DNA of 64,000 nucleotides from Erpobdella octoculata. Its lineage: Eukaryota > Annelida > Clitellata > Hirudinida > Erpobdellidae. The stretch spans positions 15,384,312 to 15,448,311 of the forward strand of contig OZ022247.1 in the NCBI GenBank assembly GCA_963978895.1. Reading direction: 5' to 3'. Shown piece after piece: positions 1 to 13,728 of this stretch (positions are counted from its first letter, which is position 1; each line of letters starts with the position of its first letter). The position numbers were made by a program, and so were the translations under genes. The notes below the pieces were generated by a model. It was not told the DNA's origin. It worked only from the letters and a program-made list of their open reading frames with translations, and did no database searches.

Positions 1-53
1 AAAGAAGTCTTCAAAAACCTGTATCTTGTAAGTATGCGGTGACTTTTAATAAA

Positions 54-161
<108 letters not shown>

Positions 162-310
162 TTTCTTTAAGACAAGCTCGATTAAAAATAAGTCTCCATT
201 TAGCCGCTATGAGTTTTATAGATACTTTCTCAATATTTCGGAACAACGTTTTTTGTTTACTGCAACACGTATTAAGAAAAGTATTAACATTTAAAACTTT
301 CTTTATTTCA

Positions 311-350
311 GACTTACGGGCCGTTTCGGCTTTCGCCATCTTCAGAGTCT
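311..350 (-). ncRNA. Hammerhead ribozyme, PLE A
   Basis: Reading the minus strand: helix I GACT, core CTGAAGA, stem II GGCGAAAGCC, GAAA, a seven-base helix III CGGCCCG, cleavage dinucleotide TA, then AGTC closing helix I. Type I layout. PLE pseudo-LTRs are known to encode hammerheads. Confidence 0.8.
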
Positions 351-630
351 GTAAATACAATCGCGTAAAAGGAGGCAAAAGATAAGAAAACATGTAATAA
401 CTAAAAATACAAATAAACTAATATCCTCAATGAATTATCTTAATAGAAGGATATTAATAAAAATAATCAAATTTAGACACTGTAATTAAATTAACGTACA
501 TAAAATAAACTGGAGTTATGAGGATAAAATAAGTATACTTAAAAACGTTTAATTAAAGGATAAAATAATAGTAGCAATAATAATAATAAAAGCAAGTATT
601 ATGATAATAAATGATTAAATTAAGTCGAAA

Positions 631-1725
631 TTACATAAGATATTTAAATAAATAAAATCTAGAATATCTCCGCTTTCGTCGAACAGTGATGTTCTCGTTT
701 GAAAGTAAATGGAGGAAGGAACTGGATGAGTACGAACAATTGTCATCAATCGGACAGTCTTCTTCGACACAGGTGCGCGCGGTATCATCAGGACTAACAG
801 GTTGATCCAAGTCATCAACAACGGTCGTGAAAAAACAAGGACTTTCTGTGAGGATATTTTCTAAAGTATCTTTAGATGACGGATCTTGCGTGGTATCAAA
901 ATATTGCAAAAAAGAGCTTGCGTCCAAAACGTCAGGACTGTTTGTTTTATACATATCACACTTATGATTAAGCTGAAACTCATCAGGTGAATCAGTCTCA
1001 AGAAAATTATCAAGTGATTGAACCAGATCAACAGAGCAGCAGTTACCGATGTCGTGGAATTCATTAACATTGGAAACATCAAGAGTCGCGTTAGAAAAGG
1101 TATCGAGAAGATAACCATTTGAAAGATCAATAGGACCCATGCTATTTCCGTTAATCGAAGTGTCAACATTGTCAGAAGCAGTCAAAACATTGTTACTCTT
1201 TTCAAAATTCGGTCGTGAAGCAATGTCCTCAGTGAATCCAAATAATCTAAGAGTTGTAGAAAACTTTTCAAATTGTTTATTAATTGAAGGGCAGAGTTTC
1301 TGAATATAAAGAGCTTCTTTTATTTTAAGTCGAAGAGGATCGTATTCTTTAACAACAATATTCGAATTAGCAACGAGAACTTCACGTGTGAGTTTTCGAT
1401 GATGAATTGTTTCAAAATGCTGTCGAATACTACCGGATTGCAGATGCATTGTTAACCTACGAGACTGTTTAGTTCTGGTATGACCAATAAATTGTTCCAC
1501 CATACTTTGTGGCAACGGACATTTAAATTGGTATACCAAGTTGGTTTGCTGTAGGATATCATCTTTTTTCCGGGTTCTATTGTTGGTACTTACAAGGTTA
1601 AAAAGTTTGAGGTTTTTGTAGTAAATATATAACTTCAACACGTTATTATTAGGATGTATAACTGAAACTTCTTTACTGATAATTCTACGTAAAACAGATT
1701 CGTCCAATTTATAATCGGAATGCAT
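631..1725 (-). CDS. PLE GIY-YIG endonuclease, C-terminal part of ORF
   Basis: A 364-residue open frame corresponding to the C-terminal third of a PLE protein. It shows the GIY-YIG signature: VYQFKC, then FIGHTRTKQSRRLTMH with the conserved Arg and His, then a helix with the catalytic-type Glu (IKEALYIQ) and PSIN. Downstream is a Ser/Asp-rich variable region ending in NITVRRKRR, a terminal basic motif shared by several PLE families here. In PLEs this endonuclease nicks the target for target-primed reverse transcription. The Met is internal; homologous sequence continues a few codons upstream before a stop, so this is a truncated gene. Confidence 0.85.
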   Translation of the reverse strand: MHSDYKLDESVLRRIISKEVSVIHPNNNVLKLYIYYKNLKLFNLVSTNNRTRKKDDILQQTNLVYQFKCPLPQSMVEQFIGHTRTKQSRRLTMHLQSGSIRQHFETIHHRKLTREVLVANSNIVVKEYDPLRLKIKEALYIQKLCPSINKQFEKFSTTLRLFGFTEDIASRPNFEKSNNVLTASDNVDTSINGNSMGPIDLSNGYLLDTFSNATLDVSNVNEFHDIGNCCSVDLVQSLDNFLETDSPDEFQLNHKCDMYKTNSPDVLDASSFLQYFDTTQDPSSKDTLENILTESPCFFTTVVDDLDQPVSPDDTARTCVEEDCPIDDNCSYSSSSFLHLLSNENITVRRKRRYSRFYLFKYLM

Positions 1726-1816
1726 CTGATTTCTATAGGGTGGGAATATTCATTCCCATTTCATCAACGACCACGCCATTCCACTTACCAGAAACATTAC
1801 TGATTCAAATACTAGC

Positions 1817-2458
1817 GTGCTTACGTACTCTGGCGATCCAGTTCGATTGAAGATTCTCGAAGCTCTATACATATTGCAGATAAAACCCACGATGAACGTC
1901 CAAGACGAAAACTTCGACCAGACATTGCAATTGTTTCGTCACTGCAACGGACACGCACCTCCACATCCATCGAACACACACTCTAGTTCGACAACTTCAT
2001 GTACTGTTCTCACCTCGGTCCCTTCACTGCATGGCTACAGTATACGCGAGCCTGAACCAAGTTCGACCACAGAACACCCACCCATTGATACCAACCAAAC
2101 TTCCACACTCGAACCAAGTATTGCTTCTACCACCGCACCTTGTCTTCCTCCGCAGCTTCCCACCACGCTTCCTTCGCACCCTCCGACACCTGCTTCTGAC
2201 CCTGACGTCACGATCGTCGCTATCTCTTCACCTTCCACTCCCCCAGACCATACTACCACTCAATGCATCGTCGATTACTCACCCGACCCCACGATCGTCG
2301 ATATCTCTTCACTTTTCACTTCCACAGACCAAACTACCACTCAATGTATTGTCGATTATTCACTCGTTTCCGCGAACACAAGCTCTCCTAATACACATAT
2401 CTCTTCTGACATTATTAATAACCCTAGCATTACTTCGCGTCGTAATCGACACAAATAA
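1817..2458 (+). CDS. PLE endonuclease tail, partial
   Basis: The open frame extends upstream of 1817 without a Met; codons back to about 1747 still match PLE endonuclease sequence, so this is a truncated gene. The part before about residue 50 matches the segment after the GIY-YIG Arg/His (DPVRLKILEALYI, KPTMNVQDENFDQTLQLF). The rest is Ser/Thr/Pro-rich low complexity with an imperfect repeat (two blocks around TIVDISS and QCIVDYS), ending SITSRRNRHK. The basic C-terminus resembles the NITxRR ends of the other families. Confidence 0.75.
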   Translation: MLTYSGDPVRLKILEALYILQIKPTMNVQDENFDQTLQLFRHCNGHAPPHPSNTHSSSTTSCTVLTSVPSLHGYSIREPEPSSTTEHPPIDTNQTSTLEPSIASTTAPCLPPQLPTTLPSHPPTPASDPDVTIVAISSPSTPPDHTTTQCIVDYSPDPTIVDISSLFTSTDQTTTQCIVDYSLVSANTSSPNTHISSDIINNPSITSRRNRHK

Positions 2459-2862
2459 AACATTATTTCTTACCACACACATACTGTTACTCTTTCCTAT
2501 TTATACTTCATTAGTTTGTACACCGCCCGCGCCATACACCATTCGCACACCTATAAATTCCACCAATTCTACCTACAAAACGTTTCTCGTACACTATCTC
2601 CCCTTCCCATATTCGTACACACACCTACAACTACAGTTATTCACCTCGTCTAGCTCTCTCACCTTTCAGTTGTCGCGTTCGTGCCTTAGCGCTCACTCGT
2701 TTACTTAATTTGAAGTAATCTCGTTTTTGTTTTACTTTTGCACTCTAATGGAATTTAATTTAATGTGTTTCGAACTCTAATGGAATTTAATTTAATTTAA
2801 CTTGTTTTGATTTGTCTTGCTTCCGTTTCTTATTTTACGCTGACTTTTAATTTATTACTTTG

Positions 2863-2904
2863 GGCTCTGAAGATGGAAAAGGATTTCCGAAACTGCAGTA
2901 AGCC
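2863..2904 (+). ncRNA. Hammerhead ribozyme, PLE B
   Basis: Helix I GGCT pairs with terminal AGCC. Core CTGAAGA; stem II GGAAA/TTTCC with an AAGGA-type loop; GAAA; palindromic helix III CTGCAG; cleavage TA. Confidence 0.85.
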
Positions 2905-3018
2905 AAATAAAACATCTGAAACAAGTCTCACGTCTTTCAATTACCGCAAAATCGAGGGCACCATAAAAAATTGATAAACGCCAAGTGGGCCATAGTTTTT
3001 AACGGAGTGTGCTTAAAA

Positions 3019-5278
<2,260 letters not shown>

Positions 5279-5280
5279 TA

Positions 5281-5322
<42 letters not shown>
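5279..5322. repeat. (TA)n at PLE C 5' truncation point
   Basis: TA repeat directly adjoining the broken 5' end of the minus-strand RT gene. Confidence 0.9.
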
Positions 5323-5323
<1 letters not shown>

Positions 5324-5390
5324 TAGTCGTAGTCTAATGTTAAGTAGCTCCGAAAGACTGAGACTTCTAGCCATCCTTTTTCTGGGGATG

Positions 5391-5477
5391 GTCGGTGGCT
5401 CAGTTGGTAAGAGCGCTTGCATTTAGGCGAGGCGGTGTTGCCGTAGACACGTGGGTTCGATTCCTAGTAGAGTCTTA

Positions 5478-5478
<1 letters not shown>
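5391..5478 (+). other. tRNA-like pol III promoter (possible SINE head)
   Basis: It contains an A-box-like GGCTCAGTTGGTAAGAGC (D arm GCTC/GAGC), a possible anticodon stem CTTGC/GCGAG, an extended variable region and a good B box GGTTCGATTCC. Acceptor ends pair poorly and the putative anticodon loop has only six bases, so a working tRNA is unlikely. It is followed immediately by (TA)n, which fits a tRNA-derived SINE head or a decayed tRNA. Confidence 0.5.
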
Positions 5479-6140
<662 letters not shown>

Positions 6141-6145
6141 CACAT

Positions 6146-6147
<2 letters not shown>

Positions 6148-6186
<39 letters not shown>

Positions 6187-6189
6187 ATT

Positions 6190-6251
<62 letters not shown>

Positions 6252-6953
6252 CATTATCATTATCATTATCATTATCATTATCATTATCATTATCATTATC
6301 ATTATCATTATCATTATCATTATCATTATCATTATCATTATCATTATCTTATCATTATCATTATCATTATCATTATCATTATCATTATCATTATCATTAT
6401 CATTATCATTATCATTATCATTATCATTATCATTATCATTATCATTATCATTATCATTATCATTATCATTATCATTATCATTATCATTATCATTATCATT
6501 ATCATTATCATTATCATTATCATTATCATTATCATTATCATTATCATTATCATTATCATTATCATTATCATTATCATTATCATTATCATTATCATTATCA
6601 TTATCATTATCATTATCATTATCATTATCATTATCATTATCATTATCATTATCATTATCATTATCATTATCATTATCATTATCATTATCATTATCATTAT
6701 CATTATCATTATCATTATCATTATCATTATCATTATCATTATCATTATCATTATCATTATCATTATCATTTTCATTATCATTATCATTTTCATTATCATT
6801 ATCATTATCATTATCATTATCATTATCATTATCATTATCATTATCATTATCATTATCATTATCATTATCATTATCATTATCATTATCATTATCATTATCA
6901 TTATCATTATCATTATCATTATCATTATCATTATCATTATCATTATCATTATC

Positions 6954-7050
<97 letters not shown>
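6148..7050. repeat. Compound (ATT)n-(ATTATC)n-(ATT)n microsatellite
   Basis: About 80 bp of ATT triplets, about 750 bp of almost perfect ATTATC hexamers (two ATTTTC variants near 6770-6790), then about 70 bp of ATT triplets. A TCTTATC slip near 6347 shifts the phase. In minus orientation it is the expanded AAT-type tail of the LINE that ends at about 7051. Confidence 0.95.
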
Positions 7051-7051
<1 letters not shown>

Positions 7052-8310
7052 AACAGAAGGGCCAACAAGCCACTTATACCATTTGGATCAAAACATAAAT
7101 AACAAAAAGAATGCAATCAAGAGTTCGAACAAAAGAGAAAGAAAAAATGAGAAAATAGAAAAATGAAAAGGAGGAAGAGACAAAATAATGGTGAAACAGA
7201 TGTTTAAGTATTAGGTAGCAATGAGAAAATAATAAGGAAAAAGAGGCAAAATAGTCATGAAACGCCGCTTATAACATTATGCTAAAAATTTTGAAAGATC
7301 AGTTTGATTGATCAGGCACTTGAAACGGCTGTAGGTGGTTAAGTTAACAACATCGTGGGGTAATGCATTCTATACCGTTATGATTCGGTTGCTCAAGTAG
7401 AACTTGGTGCATCAATTCTGTGCATCCCAGGTTTTAACTTGTAGCGGTGGCCCCTTGTGGCTAGGTAATCAGATAATTAGAGTTGTGCAGTTGTTTCAGT
7501 CGGTAAGGCCGTTTAAAAGTTTATAGCAGAAACAGAGGTCGATAATTAGTCTTCGATGTTGTAGTGATTTAAGACCAAGGATGTCGAGGCGGGTGAAATA
7601 AGACGAGTGACGGACGGTAGGAATCATTTTAGTAAATCGTCTTTGAACACTCTCAAGTCTATCAATCAGGTATTTGTGATGGGGGTTCCATACTACAGAA
7701 AAATATTCTAGTAGGGGTTGTACATATGTAGAAAATGATTTTTTCAGAACGTCAGGATCTTTGGCTGTAAAGGCTAAGTTGATCAACCGTGATCGCACAG
7801 ACGCTGAATGAACAGTACTTTCAATATGCTTCCTGAATTTGAGGTCACTGTCGATCAGCACGCCAAGATCTCTTGCATGTCCAACAGGTGTGAGCCAATG
7901 TGGTAAGAAGGTGCATCGAGAGATTTACTAGCACAACCGTAAATGGAGCAGATGAAGCATTTTGACAAAGCCAGAATCAATTGCAACAAATCATTCCATG
8001 ATACAATTTGTTTACCGCTTGCTGCAATGCAGGGATTGCAGGTTGAAAAGTTGTATACAATTTGATGTCATCCGCGGAGAATTTTATCAAGACATGGCTG
8101 TCTGTTACGTCATTTATATATACCAGAACACTTCCTTGTGGAACACCGCTGGTAACTTCTTTTAAGTCGGAAAGATATCCATTGATGCAAACAAGCTCAT
8201 GAAATCTTGCATTGGTCCACCTGACCGACATCGGCGATTTGTCTAAAAGTCCATTTTTTATTTCTTTACAGACTATTTTGTTCACGTGATTGGGAGCATC
8301 AAATTTCGCT
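7051..8310 (-). pseudogene. CR1-like LINE, reverse transcriptase C-terminal remnant
   Basis: Minus-strand degenerate LINE. Near 8160-8120 it has SGVPQGSVL followed by YINDV, with the intervening GPLLF-type residues deleted. Next comes a decayed active site, FSADDIKLY. After stops and frameshifts, 7861-7496 encodes the thumb-side region (YVQPLLEYFSVVWNPHH, LESVQRRFTKMI, RLDILGLKSLQHRR). It ends in a short 3' UTR and the AAT-type microsatellite tail. The clade is inferred from these motifs only. Not functional. Confidence 0.75.
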
Positions 8311-8469
8311 TTGAATCGTCCTCCTATTTACTATAGGCATGTGCAGAGCCGGCTCGTGAAACATATTTTATGTGTGCAAAAATAAATTAGGTGCTTTTTA
8401 AATTACTTTAAATCATAAAACAATAAATAATACAGATAAAATAACTTTGTTACAAAGTTTATTGATTTT

Positions 8470-9190
8470 AATCTTATTTTCAGTTAGAAAACGAAACACG
8501 TCCAACTTTAGATTTACCAAAATTTAATCTTAAAGTATCAATATCTTCAGATTTAGCAATTTTGTTTTCAATGGAAATTATTGATAAAAAAAACTAATAA
8601 AACCTTTCTGGCCCATTGTTGATCGTAGTTTTTTTTTTTTAGAAAAACTACGTTTCCGTTCCTCTATGCTCACTGTTACCGGTAGTGTTAATAATATTTG
8701 TAGAAAAATCAAACATTAGGAAACTTTTTTAAGCTGACTATCATAAATCCATCTGAGCAAAAATTTTGGTGATTTTTTTCCGTCTTATTTCTGTGATAAC
8801 AAATTAAGCTAAAAAACATTTTCTCAATACACACCTTTTGATTTACAATGTGTCAATACTTTTTTCAGTACCTAATCCACATTTTTTAATCTTGTTTTCT
8901 CCTATTTTATAATTTTCTTTGAAATCATACAAAAACTCGAATGGCTCTATTGTACTTGAAAAGCTTTCAAATTATTCAATTATTGATTCTTTATCTGTTT
9001 TAAAGAGAATATCAAAAAAAATTTTTTTTGATGTTTTGGTTTGATTGTACGAGTATATCACCATCTTCAAAAGGTTCATCATCGAAAAATCTTTTTCTTG
9101 CTCTTTGACGTGAACTAGAACTGAAATCGTCAGTCAAATTTGCATCATTAGCTAAGGTTCTAGTTTTTGAAATAAAAACTTTGTAAGATC
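8470..9190 (-). pseudogene. hAT-type transposase relic (C-terminal dimerisation region)
   Basis: Minus-strand decayed frame. Near 8580-8490 it reads SIENKIAKSEDIDTLR followed by a Lys/Arg-Val tail, the usual C-terminus of hAT/zinc-finger MYM-like transposases. Upstream, near 9170-9090, is SSRQRARKRFFDDEP, typical of the segment before the dimerisation domain. Several stops separate them. Assignment is by motif memory and moderate. Confidence 0.45.
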
Positions 9191-9246
9191 TTTAGTATGT
9201 TTCTTGGAGCGTGTCTCAAAGATAAATTGATTCCACAGTTTATTCG

Positions 9247-9247
<1 letters not shown>

Positions 9248-9330
<83 letters not shown>
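9248..9330. repeat. (TA)n array
   Basis: TA repeat 5' of a plus-strand PLE pseudo-LTR fragment. Confidence 0.95.
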
Positions 9331-9331
<1 letters not shown>

Positions 9332-9505
9332 AACTGTGCAGTAAGCCCGTTATGAAAATCAATAAAGAATTTTATTCAAAAAACAAAGTCGTTGTTCGCA
9401 GATTGGAGTCTTACGTTAGGAAAATAAAAAACAAAAAATGGGCAGTTATTTTCAATAGAGCATGTATGAAAAAAAATCTACTGCCGAGTTATGCAAAAAA
9501 CGCAA
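9331..9505 (+). mobile_element. Solo PLE pseudo-LTR fragment
   Basis: Flanked by TA repeats on both sides. It begins at the 3' half of a hammerhead (AAACTGTGCAG, then TA and AGCC) and continues into an N-terminal coding block with KKWAVIFNRACMKKNLLPSYAKN. The left boundary falls at the GAAA/helix III junction of the ribozyme. No RT or endonuclease is attached. Confidence 0.75.
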
Positions 9506-9522
9506 TATATATATATATATAT
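9506..9522. repeat. Short (TA)n array
   Basis: About 8 TA units between the PLE fragment and the SAP-LTR element. Confidence 0.85.
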
Positions 9523-9712
9523 TGTTACGATATCACCAAATCGTATACCGGGCTTAATAGAATGGTTTTGATGTTTTATTGGAAAATAATAAATGAAGCT
9601 TTGTTACGGCTAGTTATACCTTCTGGTTTAATAATAATGTCCATAATAGTTATTCGAAGTCCTTTAACGTCTATCAATGGGAAAAACCTATTGTAAAAAC
9701 AGCGATTTTACA
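9523..9712 (-). repeat. 3' LTR of SAP-LTR copy 1
   Basis: 190 bp, TGTTACGATATC at one end and GATTTTACA at the other; same as 11309-11498. Confidence 0.88.
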
Positions 9713-9759
9713 TTATTACCCCCTTCTTAATTCTGTTCGTCCCGAACAGCATATCGCTT

Positions 9760-11283
9760 TTAAGAAATGCGACTCGGCCACGAACACCAAAATACCTTGA
9801 TCTTTACTCGTGGCTTTGACCGCAATTCGCAAACAACATGGTCAAGTCTCTTGACCGTTTGACACAGTTTCTTCCAGTCCTTCTTTGGCTCATCAACAGA
9901 ATCTTTCTTTGGCTCATCGTCGCCATTTTTGCACGGTTCATCACAGCCTTTTTTGCATGCATCGTCCTGAACATCTTTGCACGGTTTATCGGAATTGTCT
10001 GCTTTTTCTTCTTCCTTCACATCCTTTAGATCTTTCTCAAGAAATTCTTCAAAATGTTTTTCGAAAACACGTCGTTCCAAAAATCCAATAAATTCCTTCA
10101 TCAAACTGTTATTTGATTTTACAATGACTCTTAGTCTATCTGATCTAGAATCTTCTGTGGATTCATCTGATTTAAAACCCTCGGTACCGTTCTCTGTTCT
10201 TGTCTCATTTTTTCCAGAGTTTTTGCTTGCTGCATTGCTATTGTTGTTTTGGAAAAGTTCATCGCCGTCATGTTTGTTTTCTTCCAAGCTACAATCGAAC
10301 GTTTTCTTTTCACATTCCAACTCGGCTCTTTCGTCGGTGTCAACTTTCGTATCGTCCAGCGGATCTTTCTTCAAATTATCGCCATCGTCTCTCAAATCAG
10401 TGTCTTCTTTTCTTGTCAAGTTAACTTTGACGTATTTTTCCATTGGAGTTTCGTCCGTTTCTAAATCCTCGGTTGCTTCATCCGAGTCAGATTCTTCACT
10501 AAAATCTGACCCTGAATATTCGGTGCCGTCGTCTGTTATGGAGGCTTCCGTTTCAGAACCGTCGCTGTATGGGTGAAAGCCATAGTTGTTATTGCCATTA
10601 TTATAATCATCATCGTCACTTTCATCCTCATCGTTTTGTATTTCGTTTTCAACATTCTCCTCATCTTCTTTAGTTTGGTTTTTGACGTCCAAACCGACTG
10701 TATCACTGTCACCATCTTTGCATGGTTCATCTTGAGCATCTTTGCAAGGTTCCTTATCATGACCGTCTTTGACAGGCTCATCATCATGACCCACCTGACT
10801 TGTGCAGTCTGTACGGCCGTCATCCGTCACATGCTCTGAGACACAGCTGGTGGACTCCACTTCAAATTGGGTTTCGCCGCAGCAACCCACATCACCAGCA
10901 GCCCGCTGGTCCAGAACCGTGTCCACCACTGCCTCAGCCAACCCTGCGACCAAACTCTCAACAGTTGTACCGGCTGCTGCCACTTTGTTTCCGTGGCCAA
11001 GAATCATTCCTTCTCCTGTCTTCTTCTGTGCTGCCATGTTTTCTTTCGCTCGTTGTCTTTCTTCCTCCAGCAATTTGTTTTTTAATTTCCTTCGCTTGAC
11101 CACAGCTTCCTCGTCAATGTCGAATAGATATTCGTCGTCGTCAGGCCCATAGCCCTCATTCACTAACGCGGCTAAGAGGCGTTCCATAAGTTCGTCCTTT
11201 TTACCTGTATCGCTCAGGCCACGTTTCTCCAGCTCGTCTTTCATTTCACTCGCCCAAAGCTCATCCAATGATTTCAAAACCAT
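9760..11283 (-). CDS. SAP-domain acidic protein of the LTR element
   Basis: A 507-aa open frame whose start Met lies just after the primer binding site. Residues about 6-40 form a SAP-like helix-loop-helix (LDELWASEMKDELEKRGLSD, then GKKDELMERL), a fold that usually binds DNA. A short coiled-coil-like Lys/Glu region follows. Then comes a long Asp/Glu-rich low-complexity part with repeats built on DEPxKDGHDxEPCKD, and a moderately basic C-terminal block (DWKKLCQTVKRLDHVVCELR, then SKPRVKIKVF). The related copies end with a CGRVAFPKSDYAVRDEQ-type tail; here a frameshift replaces it with WCSWPSRIS. It could act as a nucleocapsid-like protein or a host-derived passenger; the sequence does not decide. 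Confidence 0.8.
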   Translation of the reverse strand: MVLKSLDELWASEMKDELEKRGLSDTGKKDELMERLLAALVNEGYGPDDDEYLFDIDEEAVVKRRKLKNKLLEEERQRAKENMAAQKKTGEGMILGHGNKVAAAGTTVESLVAGLAEAVVDTVLDQRAAGDVGCCGETQFEVESTSCVSEHVTDDGRTDCTSQVGHDDEPVKDGHDKEPCKDAQDEPCKDGDSDTVGLDVKNQTKEDEENVENEIQNDEDESDDDDYNNGNNNYGFHPYSDGSETEASITDDGTEYSGSDFSEESDSDEATEDLETDETPMEKYVKVNLTRKEDTDLRDDGDNLKKDPLDDTKVDTDERAELECEKKTFDCSLEENKHDGDELFQNNNSNAASKNSGKNETRTENGTEGFKSDESTEDSRSDRLRVIVKSNNSLMKEFIGFLERRVFEKHFEEFLEKDLKDVKEEEKADNSDKPCKDVQDDACKKGCDEPCKNGDDEPKKDSVDEPKKDWKKLCQTVKRLDHVVCELRSKPRVKIKVFWCSWPSRIS

Positions 11284-11291
11284 TCTTGTAT

Positions 11292-11308
11292 CCCAATTCT
11301 GACACCAA
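11292..11308 (-). promoter_or_regulatory. Primer binding site, SAP-LTR copy 1
   Basis: TTGGTGTCAGAATTGGG directly downstream of the 5' LTR on the minus strand. The TGG start fits pairing to a tRNA CCA end. The same core recurs in the larger LTR element at 44840-44857. Confidence 0.65.
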
Positions 11309-11498
11309 TGTTACGATATCACCAAATCGTATACCGGGCTTAATAGAATGGTTTTGATGTTTTATTGGAAAATAATAAATGAAGCTTTGTTACGGCTAGT
11401 TATACCTTCTGGTTTAATAATAATGTCCATAATAGTTATTCGAAGTCCTTTAACGTCTATCAATGGGAAAAACCTATTGTAAAAACAGCGATTTTACA
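11309..11498 (-). repeat. 5' LTR of SAP-LTR copy 1
   Basis: 190 bp, no differences seen against 9523-9712. Confidence 0.88.
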
Positions 11499-11510
11499 TT
11501 AATATATATA

Positions 11511-11687
11511 ATTTTACGATCAGTTTCCTATTGATAAACGTTAAAGAATTCAGAACATTTATTAGGGACATTATTATTAAGAGATTTGAAGGTATAAATA
11601 GCCTTAACAAAGCTTCATTTATTATTTTCCAATAAACTGCAAAACCATTCTATTGAGCCCGGTATACGATTTGGCGTTATCGTAACA
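11511..11687 (+). repeat. 5' LTR of SAP-LTR copy 2, type A, 5'-truncated
   Basis: Diverged reverse-complement match to copy 1 LTRs, ending in GTTATCGTAACA. Followed at 11688-11707 by the primer-binding-site-like sequence. Confidence 0.7.
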
Positions 11688-11713
11688 TTGGTGATCAGAA
11701 GTGGGATACAAGA

Positions 11714-13194
11714 ATGGTTTTGAAAGCATTGGATGAACTCTCGATACTCGAATTGAGACGGGAACTTAGAAAACGAGAGCTCAATGATAAAGGAAGAAAG
11801 TCTGAGCTCGTGGACCGACTCCGGACGTTATTGGAGGACAATGGCTTTGACCCAGAAGAGTATGAGTTCGAAACAGAAAATGAATTAATAAAGGCTCTAA
11901 ACAAAATGGCGGAAGAAAACAGAGCAGCACAGGAGGAAAACAGAGCAGCACAGGAGCAAAACAGAGCAGCACAGCAGGAAATGAAGAAATTTCTTGAATT
12001 CCTCATTGGTGACACAAACAATTGCGGAAACAAAAAATACGGTCATGATGATGAGCCACGCAAAGATGTTCAAGATGAACCACGCAAAGATGTTCAACAT
12101 GAACCATGCAAAGGTGTTCAAGATAAACCATGCAAAAATGGTCATAATGATGAGCCTGTCAAAGACGGTCATGATGATGTACCTGTCAAAGACGGTCATG
12201 ATAATGAACCTTCCAAAGATGTTCAAGAGGAACCATGCAAAGATGATGATTACGATCCTGGCAAAGATGGTGACAATGATACCGTTTGGACGTCGAAAAC
12301 AAAACTAAAGATGAGAAGAATGTGAAAACGAAAAGCAAAACGATGAGGATGAAAGTGATTATGATGATTTTAATAATGGCAATAACAGCGATGGCTTTTA
12401 CCCATACAGCGACGGTTCTGAAACGGAAGCCTCCATAACAGACGATGGCACCGAATATTCAGAGTCAGATTTTAGTGACGAATCTGACTCGGATGAAGCA
12501 ACTAAGGATTTAAAAACGGACGAAACTACAATCAAGAAATACGTCAAAGCTAATTTGACAAAAAAAGAAGACACTGATTTGAGAGACGCTGGACGATACG
12601 AAAGTTGACACCGATGAAAGAGCCGAGTTCGAATGTGAAAAGAAAACGTTCCATTGTAGCTTGGAAGAAAACAAAGATGACGGCGATGAACTTCTCCAAA
12701 ACAACAATAGCAATGCAGCCAGCAAAAACTCTGAAAAAGATGAGCCAAGAACAGAGAACGGTACCGAAGGTTCTAAATCAGATGAATCCATAGAGGATTC
12801 TAGAACAGACAGACTAAAAGTCATTTTAAAATCAAATAACAGTTTGATGAAGGGATTTAATAGATTTATAGAACGTGTTTTCGAAAAAAATTTTGAAGAG
12901 TTTCTTGAGAAAGATCTAAAATATGTGAAGGAAGAAGAAAAAGCAGACAGTTCCGAAAAACCGTGCAAAGATGTTCAGGACGAGGCATGCAAAAATGGCT
13001 GTGATGAACCGTACAGAAATGGCGAAGATGAGCCAAAGAAAGACTGGAAGAAACTGCGTCAAACGGTCAAGACACTTGACCATGTTGTTTGCGAATTGCG
13101 GTCAAAGCCACGAGTTAAGATCAAGGTATTTTGTCTTTGTGGCCGAGTCGCATTTCCAAAAAGCGACTATGCTGTTCGAGACGAACAGGATTAA
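11714..13194 (+). pseudogene. SAP-domain acidic protein gene, frameshifted
   Basis: The first frame (11714-12325) starts ALDELSILELRRELRKRELN, a good SAP domain. It continues with a three-fold repeat of EENRAAQ/EQNRAAQ forming a short coiled coil, then DEPRKDVQ-type acidic repeats, ending early at a frameshift near 12300. The downstream coding part resumes in another frame and ends at 13194 with the intact tail CGRVAFPKSDYAVRDEQD. The N-terminal half differs from copies 1 and 3, while the C-terminal half is close to copy 3. A short deletion near 12590 adds a second frame change. Confidence 0.75.
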
Positions 13195-13205
13195 GAATGG
13201 GGTAG

Positions 13206-13527
<322 letters not shown>

Positions 13528-13684
13528 ACAATATTTGGGTATCAAATTCTCGCATAAACACGCTCTATTAAATGCTACGGCCCATTTTCTACAACACCAT
13601 TTCTTTACTACTGCTTCAAACCGTCTAAATTTTCTTTCCGAATTAACTACACAGTCAACAGTACACAAAACTTTATTGTCACAA

Positions 13685-13728
13685 GGGGTTGACCGGCCGG
13701 TTTCGGCTTTATCCATCATCAGAACCCC
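13685..13728 (-). ncRNA. Hammerhead ribozyme, PLE D (left arm)
   Basis: Minus strand: helix I GGGGTT/AACCCC, core CTGATGA, weak stem II (TGG...GCC), GAAA, perfect palindromic helix III CCGGCCGG, cleavage TC. Confidence 0.82.

Larger units (their letters stand above)
1740..3018 (+). mobile_element. Penelope-like element B, 3' part only
   Basis: Plus-strand PLE remnant starting inside the GIY-YIG domain (GGNI equivalent, then LTR and DPVRLKILEALYI). After the stop near 2458 come a 3' UTR, a hammerhead at 2863-2904 and the N-terminal block ([16 protein letters not shown]), then (TA)n. It differs in sequence from element A, so the head-to-head pair joins two families. Confidence 0.8.
9523..11498 (-). 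mobile_element. SAP-LTR element, copy 1 (complete)
   Basis: Two 190-bp direct repeats (9523-9712 and 11309-11498) that I read as identical and that start TG and end CA. They bracket 1,596 bp with one long minus-strand ORF. The primer-binding-site-like sequence TTGGTGTCAGAATTGGG adjoins the right (5') repeat. No gag zinc knuckle, protease, RT or integrase is visible. The element resembles a small non-autonomous LTR retrotransposon that carries a protein gene. Identical LTRs imply recent insertion. Confidence 0.85.

Noticed and set aside
2031..2708. 225-codon Leu/Thr-rich frame
   Set aside because: Alternate register of the PLE B tail; composition follows from the Ser/Thr/Pro repeat.
9838..11152. 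Several plus-strand frames of 60-200 codons opposite the SAP gene
   Set aside because: Antisense shadows of an acidic repeat-rich gene; no domains, and the SAP frame has homologues in two other copies.
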